NCBI GenBank assembly: GCA_003573975.1
Contig: AP018533.1
Coordinates: forward strand, 992,001 to 1,056,000
Direction: 5' to 3'
DNA from: Clostridiales bacterium CCNA10
Lineage (GTDB): Bacteria; Bacillota; Clostridia; Oscillospirales; Oscillospiraceae
DNA length: 64,000 nt
Part shown: positions 49,578-56,761 of the stretch, piece after piece
How positions within the stretch are numbered: the first letter of the stretch is position 1
Layout: every line of letters starts with the position of its first letter
Translations under genes and position numbers: made by a program
The notes under the pieces: model-generated
Database searches by the model: none
Seen by the model: only the letters and a program-made list of their open reading frames with translations
Told to the model about the DNA's origin: nothing

Positions 49578-50348
49578 ATGGATGGTTTTACCGAGAATAC
49601 GATTGTTACGGTTGCCTTACACCCTGGCCTGGAGCAGTTCTTTAAGCATCAGAAACCTCATAACTACAAGAAGAACGAGAGACAAACTGTTTACCCAATC
49701 AAGAAACAGGAAGAGATTATCGCTATGGCGAATTGGCTTCTTGAACACAAGGGTCGGAAATATGTTCTGGCCTTTACGCTTGGTATCAACCTCGGACTCA
49801 GAGCCAATGAGCTTTTGTCTCTGAAGATGAATCAGGTCTTTTGGCCTGATGGCTCTGTAAGGATGAACAATGATCTGGAGGACACTTCCGATGGAATTGA
49901 GATCCTTCAGAGTAAGACAAAGAAGTTTAGAACTGTATTCCTTAACGAAGCTTGTAAGGATGCTCTGGAGTGGTGTTTCCCAGAGGGAGGGGGTTATTTA
50001 CATTGTGATGGATATCTTTTTCCAAGTAGGGAAGGTGGATCTATCCAGGTAGGTACTTTTCGTAAGGTTCTAAAAGAGGCAGCTTGTGCTTGTGGAGTGA
50101 AACAGAATGTTGGAACCCACACCTGCCGTAAGACATGGGGATGGCATCAGTATAAATACAACTCCGATAAGGCGAACTTGGATATTTCTATGCTCCAGCG
50201 GGCATTTGGGCACAGTTCGCCGGAAGTCACCCTTAGATATCTTGGTATCACGGATGAAGAAGACAAAGCCTTGTATCGAAACATGTGTATTCATGTTGTT
50301 TCAGACAAAGGATTTGAAGACCATGGTTTGCTCAAGACATTAGGGTGA
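49578..50348 (+). CDS. tyrosine recombinase / integrase
   Basis: 256 residues. LGINLGLRANELLSLKMNQV carries the first catalytic Arg, SKTKKFRTVFL the Lys, GTHTCRKTWGWHQY the His-x-x-Arg, FGHSSPEVTLRYLGI the second His and the Tyr. Complete active site. Role: integration, plasmid-dimer resolution or DNA inversion; no attachment site recognised nearby. Confidence 0.9.
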   Translation: MDGFTENTIVTVALHPGLEQFFKHQKPHNYKKNERQTVYPIKKQEEIIAMANWLLEHKGRKYVLAFTLGINLGLRANELLSLKMNQVFWPDGSVRMNNDLEDTSDGIEILQSKTKKFRTVFLNEACKDALEWCFPEGGGYLHCDGYLFPSREGGSIQVGTFRKVLKEAACACGVKQNVGTHTCRKTWGWHQYKYNSDKANLDISMLQRAFGHSSPEVTLRYLGITDEEDKALYRNMCIHVVSDKGFEDHGLLKTLG

Positions 50349-50538
50349 GACAAGGATGTTTTGAGACAGAGGAAAGAATACATGTATCCCCCACCCATCT
50401 AAAAGGGAGCCACTTTTCAAAACCCATTCACCAACGGCCTTTTCTGCTGTTTTTTCATGGCGTTTTGCTGAGTGATTTCCAGCAAAGTTTACATAATCAC
50501 CTGCTTGTAAGGTCTAAAATCAAAGGAGCGAGATACCA

Positions 50539-51744
50539 TTGGACATCAAAATCTGCGACGCAATCATGGGGGCGGGGAAGACCAGCGCCGCTATCAACTA
50601 CATGAATGACTCTCCTGGGAAATTCATCTTCATTACGCCGTATCTCAAAGAGTGCGACAGAATCATTGATAACTGCCCCATTAAAAATTTCAAATCGCCA
50701 AAGGATAAGCCAAGGAGTAAGCTGCTCAACCTCCACTTCCTATTGGAGAGAGGATTCAACATCTCCAGCACACATGCTCTCTTTGCCAGCTATACGGATG
50801 AAACCATTCGGCTGATCAGAGAAGGGCATTATACGCTTATCATGGACGAGGTGTTTGAAATTGTAAAGGAGATCAACGTCTCGAAAGGCGATGTGATGGA
50901 TCTCCTTGCGAATGGGTACATTGAAATCGATAAGGACACTTGCCGGGTTAAGTGGCTCAATGATAACTATGTCGGAACAACTTTCCAGGATCTTATGCTG
51001 AGAGCTAAGGCCGGCACTCTGCTGTACTATAACGACACCTTCTTGTTTTGGATGTTTCCGCCAGAGGTGTTCCAGGCTTTTGATGAAGTGATTGTCTTGA
51101 CCTATTTGTTTGATGCGCAGCTTCAGAAGTATTACTTTGATATCAATGGGTTCTCTTATCGGTACATTGGTGTGGAGCAGCGCGGGGGCAGTTTCTACTT
51201 TTCAGAAACGGGAAATCAGTTTACTAAGATCGCTGGCCTAAAGGAAAAGGTGCATATTTTCGATAACAAGAAGCTGAACAGTGTTGGAGATGATAAATTC
51301 GCCCTATCGTCTTCATGGTCTGAGAGACATTTTAGAAATCCTGTTTCGTGCGCCAAAATGCGTGACGGAATATACAATGTCCTACGTCACTACTTCTCTG
51401 GAAAGGGCAGCAACAGCATGTGGACTTCATTTAAGGCGCAAAAAGACAGGCTTACTCCGAATGGGTTCAAGAATTGCTTTGTTTCGTGTAGCTGCCGGGC
51501 AACAAATGAGTACCGGGAGAAGAAAAACTTAGCGTATTGCGTGAATATCTTCTTCAATCCGTTCTTAAAGCGATACTTTGAGGAACATGGGTGCGTTGTT
51601 GACGAAGATAAGTATGCGCTCAGCGAAATGATTCAGTGGATTTGGCGATCCGCAATTCGTGACGGACACGAAATAAATATCTATATTCCAAGCAAAAGAA
51701 TGCGAAACCTCTTGACAAATTGGGTAAATGAGATTAGTATATAA
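50539..51744 (+). CDS. P-loop ATPase, helicase-like replication protein
   Basis: 401 residues from TTG after GGAGCGAG. CDAIMGAGKTSAAINYM is a Walker A, LIMDEVFEIVKEI a Walker B, FVSCSCRATNEYREKKNL a motif III-like stretch. Similar SF2-like ATPases serve phage replication initiation. The 190 bp between it and the recombinase hold no gene. Confidence 0.65.
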   Translation: MDIKICDAIMGAGKTSAAINYMNDSPGKFIFITPYLKECDRIIDNCPIKNFKSPKDKPRSKLLNLHFLLERGFNISSTHALFASYTDETIRLIREGHYTLIMDEVFEIVKEINVSKGDVMDLLANGYIEIDKDTCRVKWLNDNYVGTTFQDLMLRAKAGTLLYYNDTFLFWMFPPEVFQAFDEVIVLTYLFDAQLQKYYFDINGFSYRYIGVEQRGGSFYFSETGNQFTKIAGLKEKVHIFDNKKLNSVGDDKFALSSSWSERHFRNPVSCAKMRDGIYNVLRHYFSGKGSNSMWTSFKAQKDRLTPNGFKNCFVSCSCRATNEYREKKNLAYCVNIFFNPFLKRYFEEHGCVVDEDKYALSEMIQWIWRSAIRDGHEINIYIPSKRMRNLLTNWVNEISI

Positions 51745-51746
51745 GA

Positions 51747-51765
51747 AAGGAATTAGTTAATCAAC
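51747..51765 (+). promoter_or_regulatory. repeated intergenic element, plus-strand copy
   Basis: AAGGAATTAGTTAATCAAC directly before the ATG at 51766. Here the AAGGA could also serve as ribosome site but is too far (14 nt). Confidence 0.55.
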
Positions 51766-52089
51766 ATGTGCGAATTTTGCAAGAAATTTGACTTTGGAAC
51801 TGCTACTGCGAAAGTTGATAAGTACGGAGCAGCCATCTGTTTTGCCGGAGGGTTTGGAAGATATCCGCAAGAAGAGCAGTTCAAATTTTGCCCAGTATGT
51901 GGCAGACGGATCGAACCATACAGTCGTGATAGTATGACTAATGAGCAGGCAGAAAGAATTTTGCTGTCTCACTTGATGCAGGTGGCATTTATGATGCCGA
52001 TTGAATGGATTGAGAAAAATGGAGACGGCAGTGATTTTCAGAAAGCGTATGGTATGGCCTTGGATGCTCTGCGACAGGGAGGTGGTTGA
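51766..52089 (+). CDS. zinc-ribbon hypothetical protein
   Basis: 107 residues. CEFCKKF at the start and FKFCPVCGRRIEPY near residue 45 make one zinc ribbon; helical C-terminus. Many phages carry such small proteins; role unknown. Confidence 0.65.
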   Translation: MCEFCKKFDFGTATAKVDKYGAAICFAGGFGRYPQEEQFKFCPVCGRRIEPYSRDSMTNEQAERILLSHLMQVAFMMPIEWIEKNGDGSDFQKAYGMALDALRQGGG

Positions 52090-52365
52090 TTGGATAGGCC
52101 AAATTGCTATAAATGCAAATATCGTGGCAATGTACCAGGCGATGCGCATAGCTGTTGCCGATATCCTGGAAACGATACGAACCTATTTGCAATGTTTGAT
52201 CAAGACAATTTGATTCAGATGATAAAGCTTGGAATCAAAGCTGATCGATACGGATTTGAAAATGGGTGGTTTATGTGGCCTGTAAATTTTGATCCAGCAT
52301 GGCTGTTAAACTGTAATGGGTTCACACCAAAGGATGGTGATGTGATGAATGGGCAACCAGATTAA
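52090..52365 (+). CDS. small Cys-rich hypothetical protein
   Basis: 91 residues from TTG. CYKCKYRGNVPGDAHSCCRY gives a zinc-type site; C-terminal WPVNFDPAWLLNCNGF matches small phage proteins of this kind. Confidence 0.6.
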   Translation: MDRPNCYKCKYRGNVPGDAHSCCRYPGNDTNLFAMFDQDNLIQMIKLGIKADRYGFENGWFMWPVNFDPAWLLNCNGFTPKDGDVMNGQPD

Positions 52366-52600
52366 GCAAGCCACGCAAGAGGCGTTTATGCCTCATGCGC
52401 TTCGTGTAGAATTTGGCGATGCCTTAGCAATAGAAATTAGTAAGGTATATAAGATCGTAGATAAAACGGATGAAGCGCTCAGCTCGTTCATATTAGAGTT
52501 GAGGCAGGCAGATACCGATGAAAGACGGATGCAGCTGTTAGACGCTATTTGGCGACGGCATTATGAATGTGTCGCTGACAAAATAATCAAAAGGAATTAG
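52349..52600 (+). CDS. small helical protein
   Basis: 83 residues, overlapping the previous gene by 17 bp. ILELRQADTDERRMQLLDAI and the rest are helical. Unknown. Confidence 0.5.
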   Translation: MGNQIKQATQEAFMPHALRVEFGDALAIEISKVYKIVDKTDEALSSFILELRQADTDERRMQLLDAIWRRHYECVADKIIKRN

Positions 52601-52609
52601 TTAATCAAA
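52591..52609 (+). promoter_or_regulatory. repeated intergenic element, plus-strand copy
   Basis: AAGGAATTAGTTAATCAAAT, overlapping the stop of the previous gene; a separate GGAGG ribosome site follows before 52626. Confidence 0.55.
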
Positions 52610-52625
52610 TCTGGAGGTAATAGAA

Positions 52626-52850
52626 ATGCTTACCATTGAAAAGCCGGATAAAAATCATCCGTGCAATGGATGTCACTATTGGAGATGGATTGGGATCTGC
52701 CAGGCTTGCAACTACAGTCTTTTGACTGGACGGCTTAGAGGCTGTAAGGCCGGTTCAGAATGCAATAGAAGAATCCCTATGGATGAGGACTTGAAGCGGA
52801 AAGAGCAAATCAGGATTTTTCAGTGTGGATATATTGGGAGGCTTGAATGA
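52626..52850 (+). CDS. small Cys-rich protein
   Basis: 74 residues with CNGCHYWRWIGICQACNY and GCKAGSECNRR; six Cys, likely zinc binding. Overlaps the HNH gene start by four bases. Confidence 0.6.
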   Translation: MLTIEKPDKNHPCNGCHYWRWIGICQACNYSLLTGRLRGCKAGSECNRRIPMDEDLKRKEQIRIFQCGYIGRLE

Positions 52851-53428
52851 TTCCCAATGGCGCTATTGAAGAATGGTTTGGTGCTATATACCAGGGAGTA
52901 GATTATAGCTGGCGTTTTGAGGTGTCTACATTTGGTAGGTTGCGGAACGCAAAGACAAAGCATATTTACTCATTTGGTTACGGTGATGGCGGATATCTAC
53001 AAGCTTGTGTGTCTATCAATGGTAAGCGGCTTAATGTACATGTACATCGGTGTGTGGCAGAAACTTTTCTACCAAACGAATGTGGGTATGAGATCGTGAA
53101 CCATATGGATGGCTGCAAACAGCACAATGATGTGTGGAATCTCGAATGGTGTACCAGAAAAGAGAACTACTTTCATGCTGTAGATATGGAGCTGATTGAT
53201 TACGACATACCATATCGGATCGGGTATCTTTCTCATCTTGGAGCTTATTCAGGTAGTAGCAATGGAATGGCGAAATTGACAGAAGACAATGTACGGTTTA
53301 TCCGCGAGGCATATGTTCCAAAGGCCAAAGGACAGAAATGCAATCGAAAAGAGATTGCGGAAATGTTTGGTGTTTCTCCAAATTTGATTTCAAAGATTGT
53401 AAGCGGAGCTGTGTGGACGCATGTTTGA
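52847..53428 (+). CDS. HNH homing-type endonuclease (NUMOD4-HNH)
   Basis: 193 residues. WRFEVSTFGRLRNAKTKH is a NUMOD4 block, VHRCVAETFLPNECGYEIVN and HMDGCKQHNDVWNLEWCTRKEN the HNH core (H, N, H/N), and the C-terminus has a DNA-binding helix-turn-helix (RKEIAEMFGVSPNLISKI). Usually selfish homing enzymes in phages. Confidence 0.88.
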   Translation: MIPNGAIEEWFGAIYQGVDYSWRFEVSTFGRLRNAKTKHIYSFGYGDGGYLQACVSINGKRLNVHVHRCVAETFLPNECGYEIVNHMDGCKQHNDVWNLEWCTRKENYFHAVDMELIDYDIPYRIGYLSHLGAYSGSSNGMAKLTEDNVRFIREAYVPKAKGQKCNRKEIAEMFGVSPNLISKIVSGAVWTHV

Positions 53429-53975
53429 CACGAGCTTACATTTGTTAAAAGGAATAGATGGTAGGGGGTGTTTTGATATCGACCTAAAGTATTTGAAGTT
53501 GAACTGCGACATTGTTCGCATGATTTTAAGCGGAGATAAAACTCAAATTCGAGTTCTTGTGAAACAAGCAAATAGTCAAGATGAAGATCTGGCAGATCAA
53601 TATGAGGCTGGAGATGTTATTGCCGTAAAAGAGACATGGGCTGTAAAAGACGGGAAGTATATTTATAAGGCCGATTACGACAACAACTATTCAAATGCTC
53701 TATGGGTTCAGTCAACCAGAATGCCGGATGACGCAGTTAGGCTGTTTTTGCGGGTAGTGAGTGTAAGAAAAGAAAAATTGCAGGATATTTCATCTGAAGA
53801 TATGGAAAAAGAGGGCGTTTGGTTCCCAGGCACTTTAGATCCACAAAATGAGTTTGCTGCAATGTGGAATGAGTCATTGAGTCCCCGTAAAAAAGAAAGA
53901 TACTCCTGGAGCAGCAACCCAACGGTATGGGTTATTGACTTTGAGCGAGTATCAAATAGTGAGGTGGTCACATGA
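53421..53975 (+). CDS. ASCH-domain protein
   Basis: 184 residues. DIVRMILSGDKTQIRVLV, then EAGDVIAVKETWAVKDGKYI and EDMEKEGVWFP, the ASCH fold order (RNA- or nucleoside-binding). The first about 25 residues may precede the true start. Function in phages unknown; some ASCH proteins hydrolyse modified cytidines. Confidence 0.72.
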   Translation: MFDTSLHLLKGIDGRGCFDIDLKYLKLNCDIVRMILSGDKTQIRVLVKQANSQDEDLADQYEAGDVIAVKETWAVKDGKYIYKADYDNNYSNALWVQSTRMPDDAVRLFLRVVSVRKEKLQDISSEDMEKEGVWFPGTLDPQNEFAAMWNESLSPRKKERYSWSSNPTVWVIDFERVSNSEVVT

Positions 53976-54175
53976 CGCTATTTGAATATCTTTCTTCGTC
54001 CATGGAAAATATGGCTCAGTTTGTTTGTGATCGTGCGATATTATCTCCATGCGATATTGTATGTAGAGGTAAGGAATGTACAGCTATGAGTGGGTTTCAT
54101 AAAACCGCGAGAGAACAATGCTTGGATAAGGTACTATCATTTTTATCCCAGGAGATCGAGTCTGAAGATGAATGA
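53972..54175 (+). CDS. small hypothetical protein
   Basis: 67 residues with CDIVCRGKECTAMSGFHKTA; overlaps both neighbours by four to eight bases, so tightly co-translated. A C-x(3)-C-x(4)-C pattern may bind metal. Confidence 0.5.
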   Translation: MTLFEYLSSSMENMAQFVCDRAILSPCDIVCRGKECTAMSGFHKTAREQCLDKVLSFLSQEIESEDE

Positions 54176-54503
54176 TATCAGAGAAACATCTATTGACCAT
54201 GTTTCTGGCGAGGACTATGCGACACTTTTTACAAGCGAGAGAAAGTGGATCAATTATATTTATAAGCTTAAAGAGTCGCGCCCCGACGAGGTAGATATCA
54301 GGCATGTAAACGATGATGGAAGTTTGATAGTGCATATCCCAGCTTCATGGATGAAGATTAAACCAAAAAAGAAAGTAGTTTTGACAGATGAACAAATAGA
54401 AGCTTCTAAAGCGCGTCTTGAAAGAGGTAGGCAAAAACGATTGAGTATGATAGGAGATGATGCGCATGTAGGTCTGGAAAGGAGCAGAAAAGATGAGCAA
54501 TAA
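54168..54503 (+). CDS. hypothetical protein
   Basis: 111 residues from ATG at 54168. ASWMKIKPKKKVVLTDEQIE then a basic helix (ARLERGRQKRLSMIGDD). Unknown. Confidence 0.55.
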   Translation: MNDIRETSIDHVSGEDYATLFTSERKWINYIYKLKESRPDEVDIRHVNDDGSLIVHIPASWMKIKPKKKVVLTDEQIEASKARLERGRQKRLSMIGDDAHVGLERSRKDEQ

Positions 54504-54669
54504 TAAAAAAATGTGCGTCAGCTGCTATTGGTACGAGAATTGTTGTGGCGCAGAAATTTGCGATGAGTTTACGCCGTTGGATGACAGTTTAGACGAGGAA
54601 TACTATGCTGGCATTTTGAAGGAAAATTTAGAAGAATATCAATCTATTGTAGTGGAACAGCAATCATAA
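54493..54669 (+). CDS. 58-residue Cys-rich protein
   Basis: Found by reading the gap: ATG at 54493 after GGAGCAG, CVSCYWYENCCGAEICDEF then an acidic helix, TAA at 54667. Four to five Cys near the N-terminus. Precedes the cysteine desulfurase by 20 bp. Confidence 0.6.
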   Translation: MSNNKKMCVSCYWYENCCGAEICDEFTPLDDSLDEEYYAGILKENLEEYQSIVVEQQS

Positions 54670-54689
54670 TTTGCGGGCAGGTAGGATAT

Positions 54690-55841
54690 ATGATTTATTT
54701 TGATCATGCAGCAACAACACCAGTGAGAAAAGAAGCAATGGAATGTATGTTGCCGTGGCTTAGCTGTAATACGGGGAATGCAAGCTCATTACATAGTGCT
54801 GGTAAGCAAGCCAGAGCTGCAATCAACCAAGCGAGAGCTTATGTCTCTGGTTTGATCGGAGCAGAACACGCAAACGATATTATATTCACTTCTGGAGGAA
54901 CGGAGTCCGATAACATGGCTCTGTCTGGGATGGCTCCGTTCCTTATCCAGTCTGGGAAAAGAGTAATCCTTACCAGTGAAATGGAGCACCATGCGATTTT
55001 GAATCAGATTCCCCATATAGATTTGCCCATTCAAAAAGCGCCGGTTTGCTCAAATGGAGTTGTGGATCTTGGCTGGATTGAGGATCGCCTTAATAGATTT
55101 GATGTTGGCCTGGTCAGTATTATGGCAGTTAATAATGAAACTGGCGTTAAGCAGCCAATCAATGAGATTGCGGATCTTTGCAGAAAGTATGGTGCCATTT
55201 TCCATACGGACGCAGTTCAGGCAATTGGTCATATGGAAATCAATGTTTCAGAGGTCGGTATTGATCTGCTATCGTTAAGCGGCCACAAATTTGGCGCTCC
55301 AGATGGGATAGGAGCTTTGTACATATCAAAGAGAGTAAGAGATATGATTTCTCCTATCTCATATGGCGGAGGACAGGAGTTTGGACTTCGGCCTGGGACA
55401 GAGAATGTCGCGGGGATAGTTGGGCTTGGAGCTGCCGCACACACATTGATGGGTTGTATGAGAGAAGAGATAGCGCAATACGAGTTGATGTCGAAAATGT
55501 TTATCAAGCATTTGCACACCTACGGATGCGATTTCCAAGTGAATTTTGAAAATCAAAATAGGGTTGGAAATATTTTAAGCCTATATTTTCCTGGCGTTGA
55601 ATCGGAACTTCTTCTGCGGATGTGCGATGCAGACAGGCTTTGTATATCGGCTGCATCGGCGTGTTCGTCTGGTTCAAAATCTCCAAGCCATGTACTTACT
55701 GCATGTGGGTTTACGGATGATAAGGCAAGATCCACGGTACGTATCTCATTTGGGCATACAACAACGATTGATGAAATCAATTTGGCCTCAGTAAAGCTAT
55801 TTTGCTGTGTCCGTAAGATAAGAGAAATGTTTAGGAAGTGA
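54690..55841 (+). CDS. cysteine desulfurase (NifS/IscS/DndA-like)
   Basis: 383 residues. IYFDHAATTPVRKEAMECML, FTSGGTESDNMAL, HTDAVQAIGHMEINV, the PLP lysine in LSLSGHKFGAPDG and the catalytic Cys in SAASACSSGSKSPSHVL. Takes sulfur from cysteine onto its own Cys for transfer. In a phage it could supply DNA or tRNA thiolation; the two PP-loop proteins at 6.6 and 8.5 kb are possible acceptor enzymes. The catalytic set is complete. Confidence 0.93.
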   Translation: MIYFDHAATTPVRKEAMECMLPWLSCNTGNASSLHSAGKQARAAINQARAYVSGLIGAEHANDIIFTSGGTESDNMALSGMAPFLIQSGKRVILTSEMEHHAILNQIPHIDLPIQKAPVCSNGVVDLGWIEDRLNRFDVGLVSIMAVNNETGVKQPINEIADLCRKYGAIFHTDAVQAIGHMEINVSEVGIDLLSLSGHKFGAPDGIGALYISKRVRDMISPISYGGGQEFGLRPGTENVAGIVGLGAAAHTLMGCMREEIAQYELMSKMFIKHLHTYGCDFQVNFENQNRVGNILSLYFPGVESELLLRMCDADRLCISAASACSSGSKSPSHVLTACGFTDDKARSTVRISFGHTTTIDEINLASVKLFCCVRKIREMFRK

Positions 55842-56407
55842 TTAGATCAATGGTGAGTAAGACAGACCTTTTGCAAAAGACAAGCGAATATATGGATTAT
55901 ATCTCTGAGCATAAAAAGAACATTCAAAAGGCATGGGATGAGATCCGAAATGCTACCATCGGGATTTCACTGCTCCAGAGGCCGGCTATTCTCGATGAGA
56001 TGAACTGGCGCATCAAGAACCATGATGACAGTAAATTTTCAGAGGAAGAATTTGTCCCGTATCGCCAGCATTTTTATCCTGTGGATGGTGAGGATGTTGA
56101 TCCTGCTGCGTTTGATATGGCTTGGAGAACCCATTACAGACGAAATGATCATCACTGGCAATACTGGGTAGATGAGGATGGGGATTTTATTTCTTCTTAT
56201 AGCGTGGACAATAAAATTTGTGCATATCTCGAAATGGTGTGTGACTGGCAGGCCATGTCATATGTCATGGGCGGGAATGCTGTCTCCTACTATGAATCGA
56301 ATAAGTCATCTATCCAGATCGAGGCGTATTGGAGAGAGTTCCTTGAGGAAATTCTTTCTCTTCTCAGTGAGTATCTTGCAGTAAAGAGCGAGAATGCGGT
56401 GGTGTGA
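55838..56407 (+). CDS. DUF5662-family protein
   Basis: 189 residues. YISEHKKNIQKAWDEIRNAT, HDDSKFSEEEFVPYRQHFYP and WRTHYRRNDHHWQYWV match DUF5662, a His-rich protein of phages and hosts possibly of HD-like fold. Start overlaps desulfurase stop by four bases. Confidence 0.75.
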   Translation: MIRSMVSKTDLLQKTSEYMDYISEHKKNIQKAWDEIRNATIGISLLQRPAILDEMNWRIKNHDDSKFSEEEFVPYRQHFYPVDGEDVDPAAFDMAWRTHYRRNDHHWQYWVDEDGDFISSYSVDNKICAYLEMVCDWQAMSYVMGGNAVSYYESNKSSIQIEAYWREFLEEILSLLSEYLAVKSENAVV

Positions 56408-56742
56408 TGAATAGAGAACAGAAAAGAGCAGTAAAAAGAAAGGCGGAAAGCCGTGGCATAGATGGGCATATGGTTGATGTGTTTATTGGACTACAAAAAG
56501 TCAAGAAATCAACTGAAACGATAATGGACGGAGATAAGGTTAGGATAGATGTATCGTCTATCAAGAACCATCCTGACTATGATCGGCTATCTGGCTTGTA
56601 CAAGGAATTTGTTGAATCCCATCAGGACGATGTGTTTACAGCCGTTATGGATAACGGCGTTGGGAAGTACGGCAATCTTTTTGCACTAAAGGAAGATCCT
56701 ACTGGATGGCTATTTTGGAGCGGAGACTTAATTAGGGTTTGA
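56404..56742 (+). CDS. hypothetical protein
   Basis: 112 residues. Basic N-terminus (NREQKRAVKRKAESRG) and a C-terminal FALKEDPTGWLFWSGDLIRV. Small proteins like this are frequent in Firmicutes phages and plasmids; no role known. Confidence 0.6.
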   Translation: MMNREQKRAVKRKAESRGIDGHMVDVFIGLQKVKKSTETIMDGDKVRIDVSSIKNHPDYDRLSGLYKEFVESHQDDVFTAVMDNGVGKYGNLFALKEDPTGWLFWSGDLIRV

Positions 56743-56761
56743 AGAATAGGGGGAGATAGGT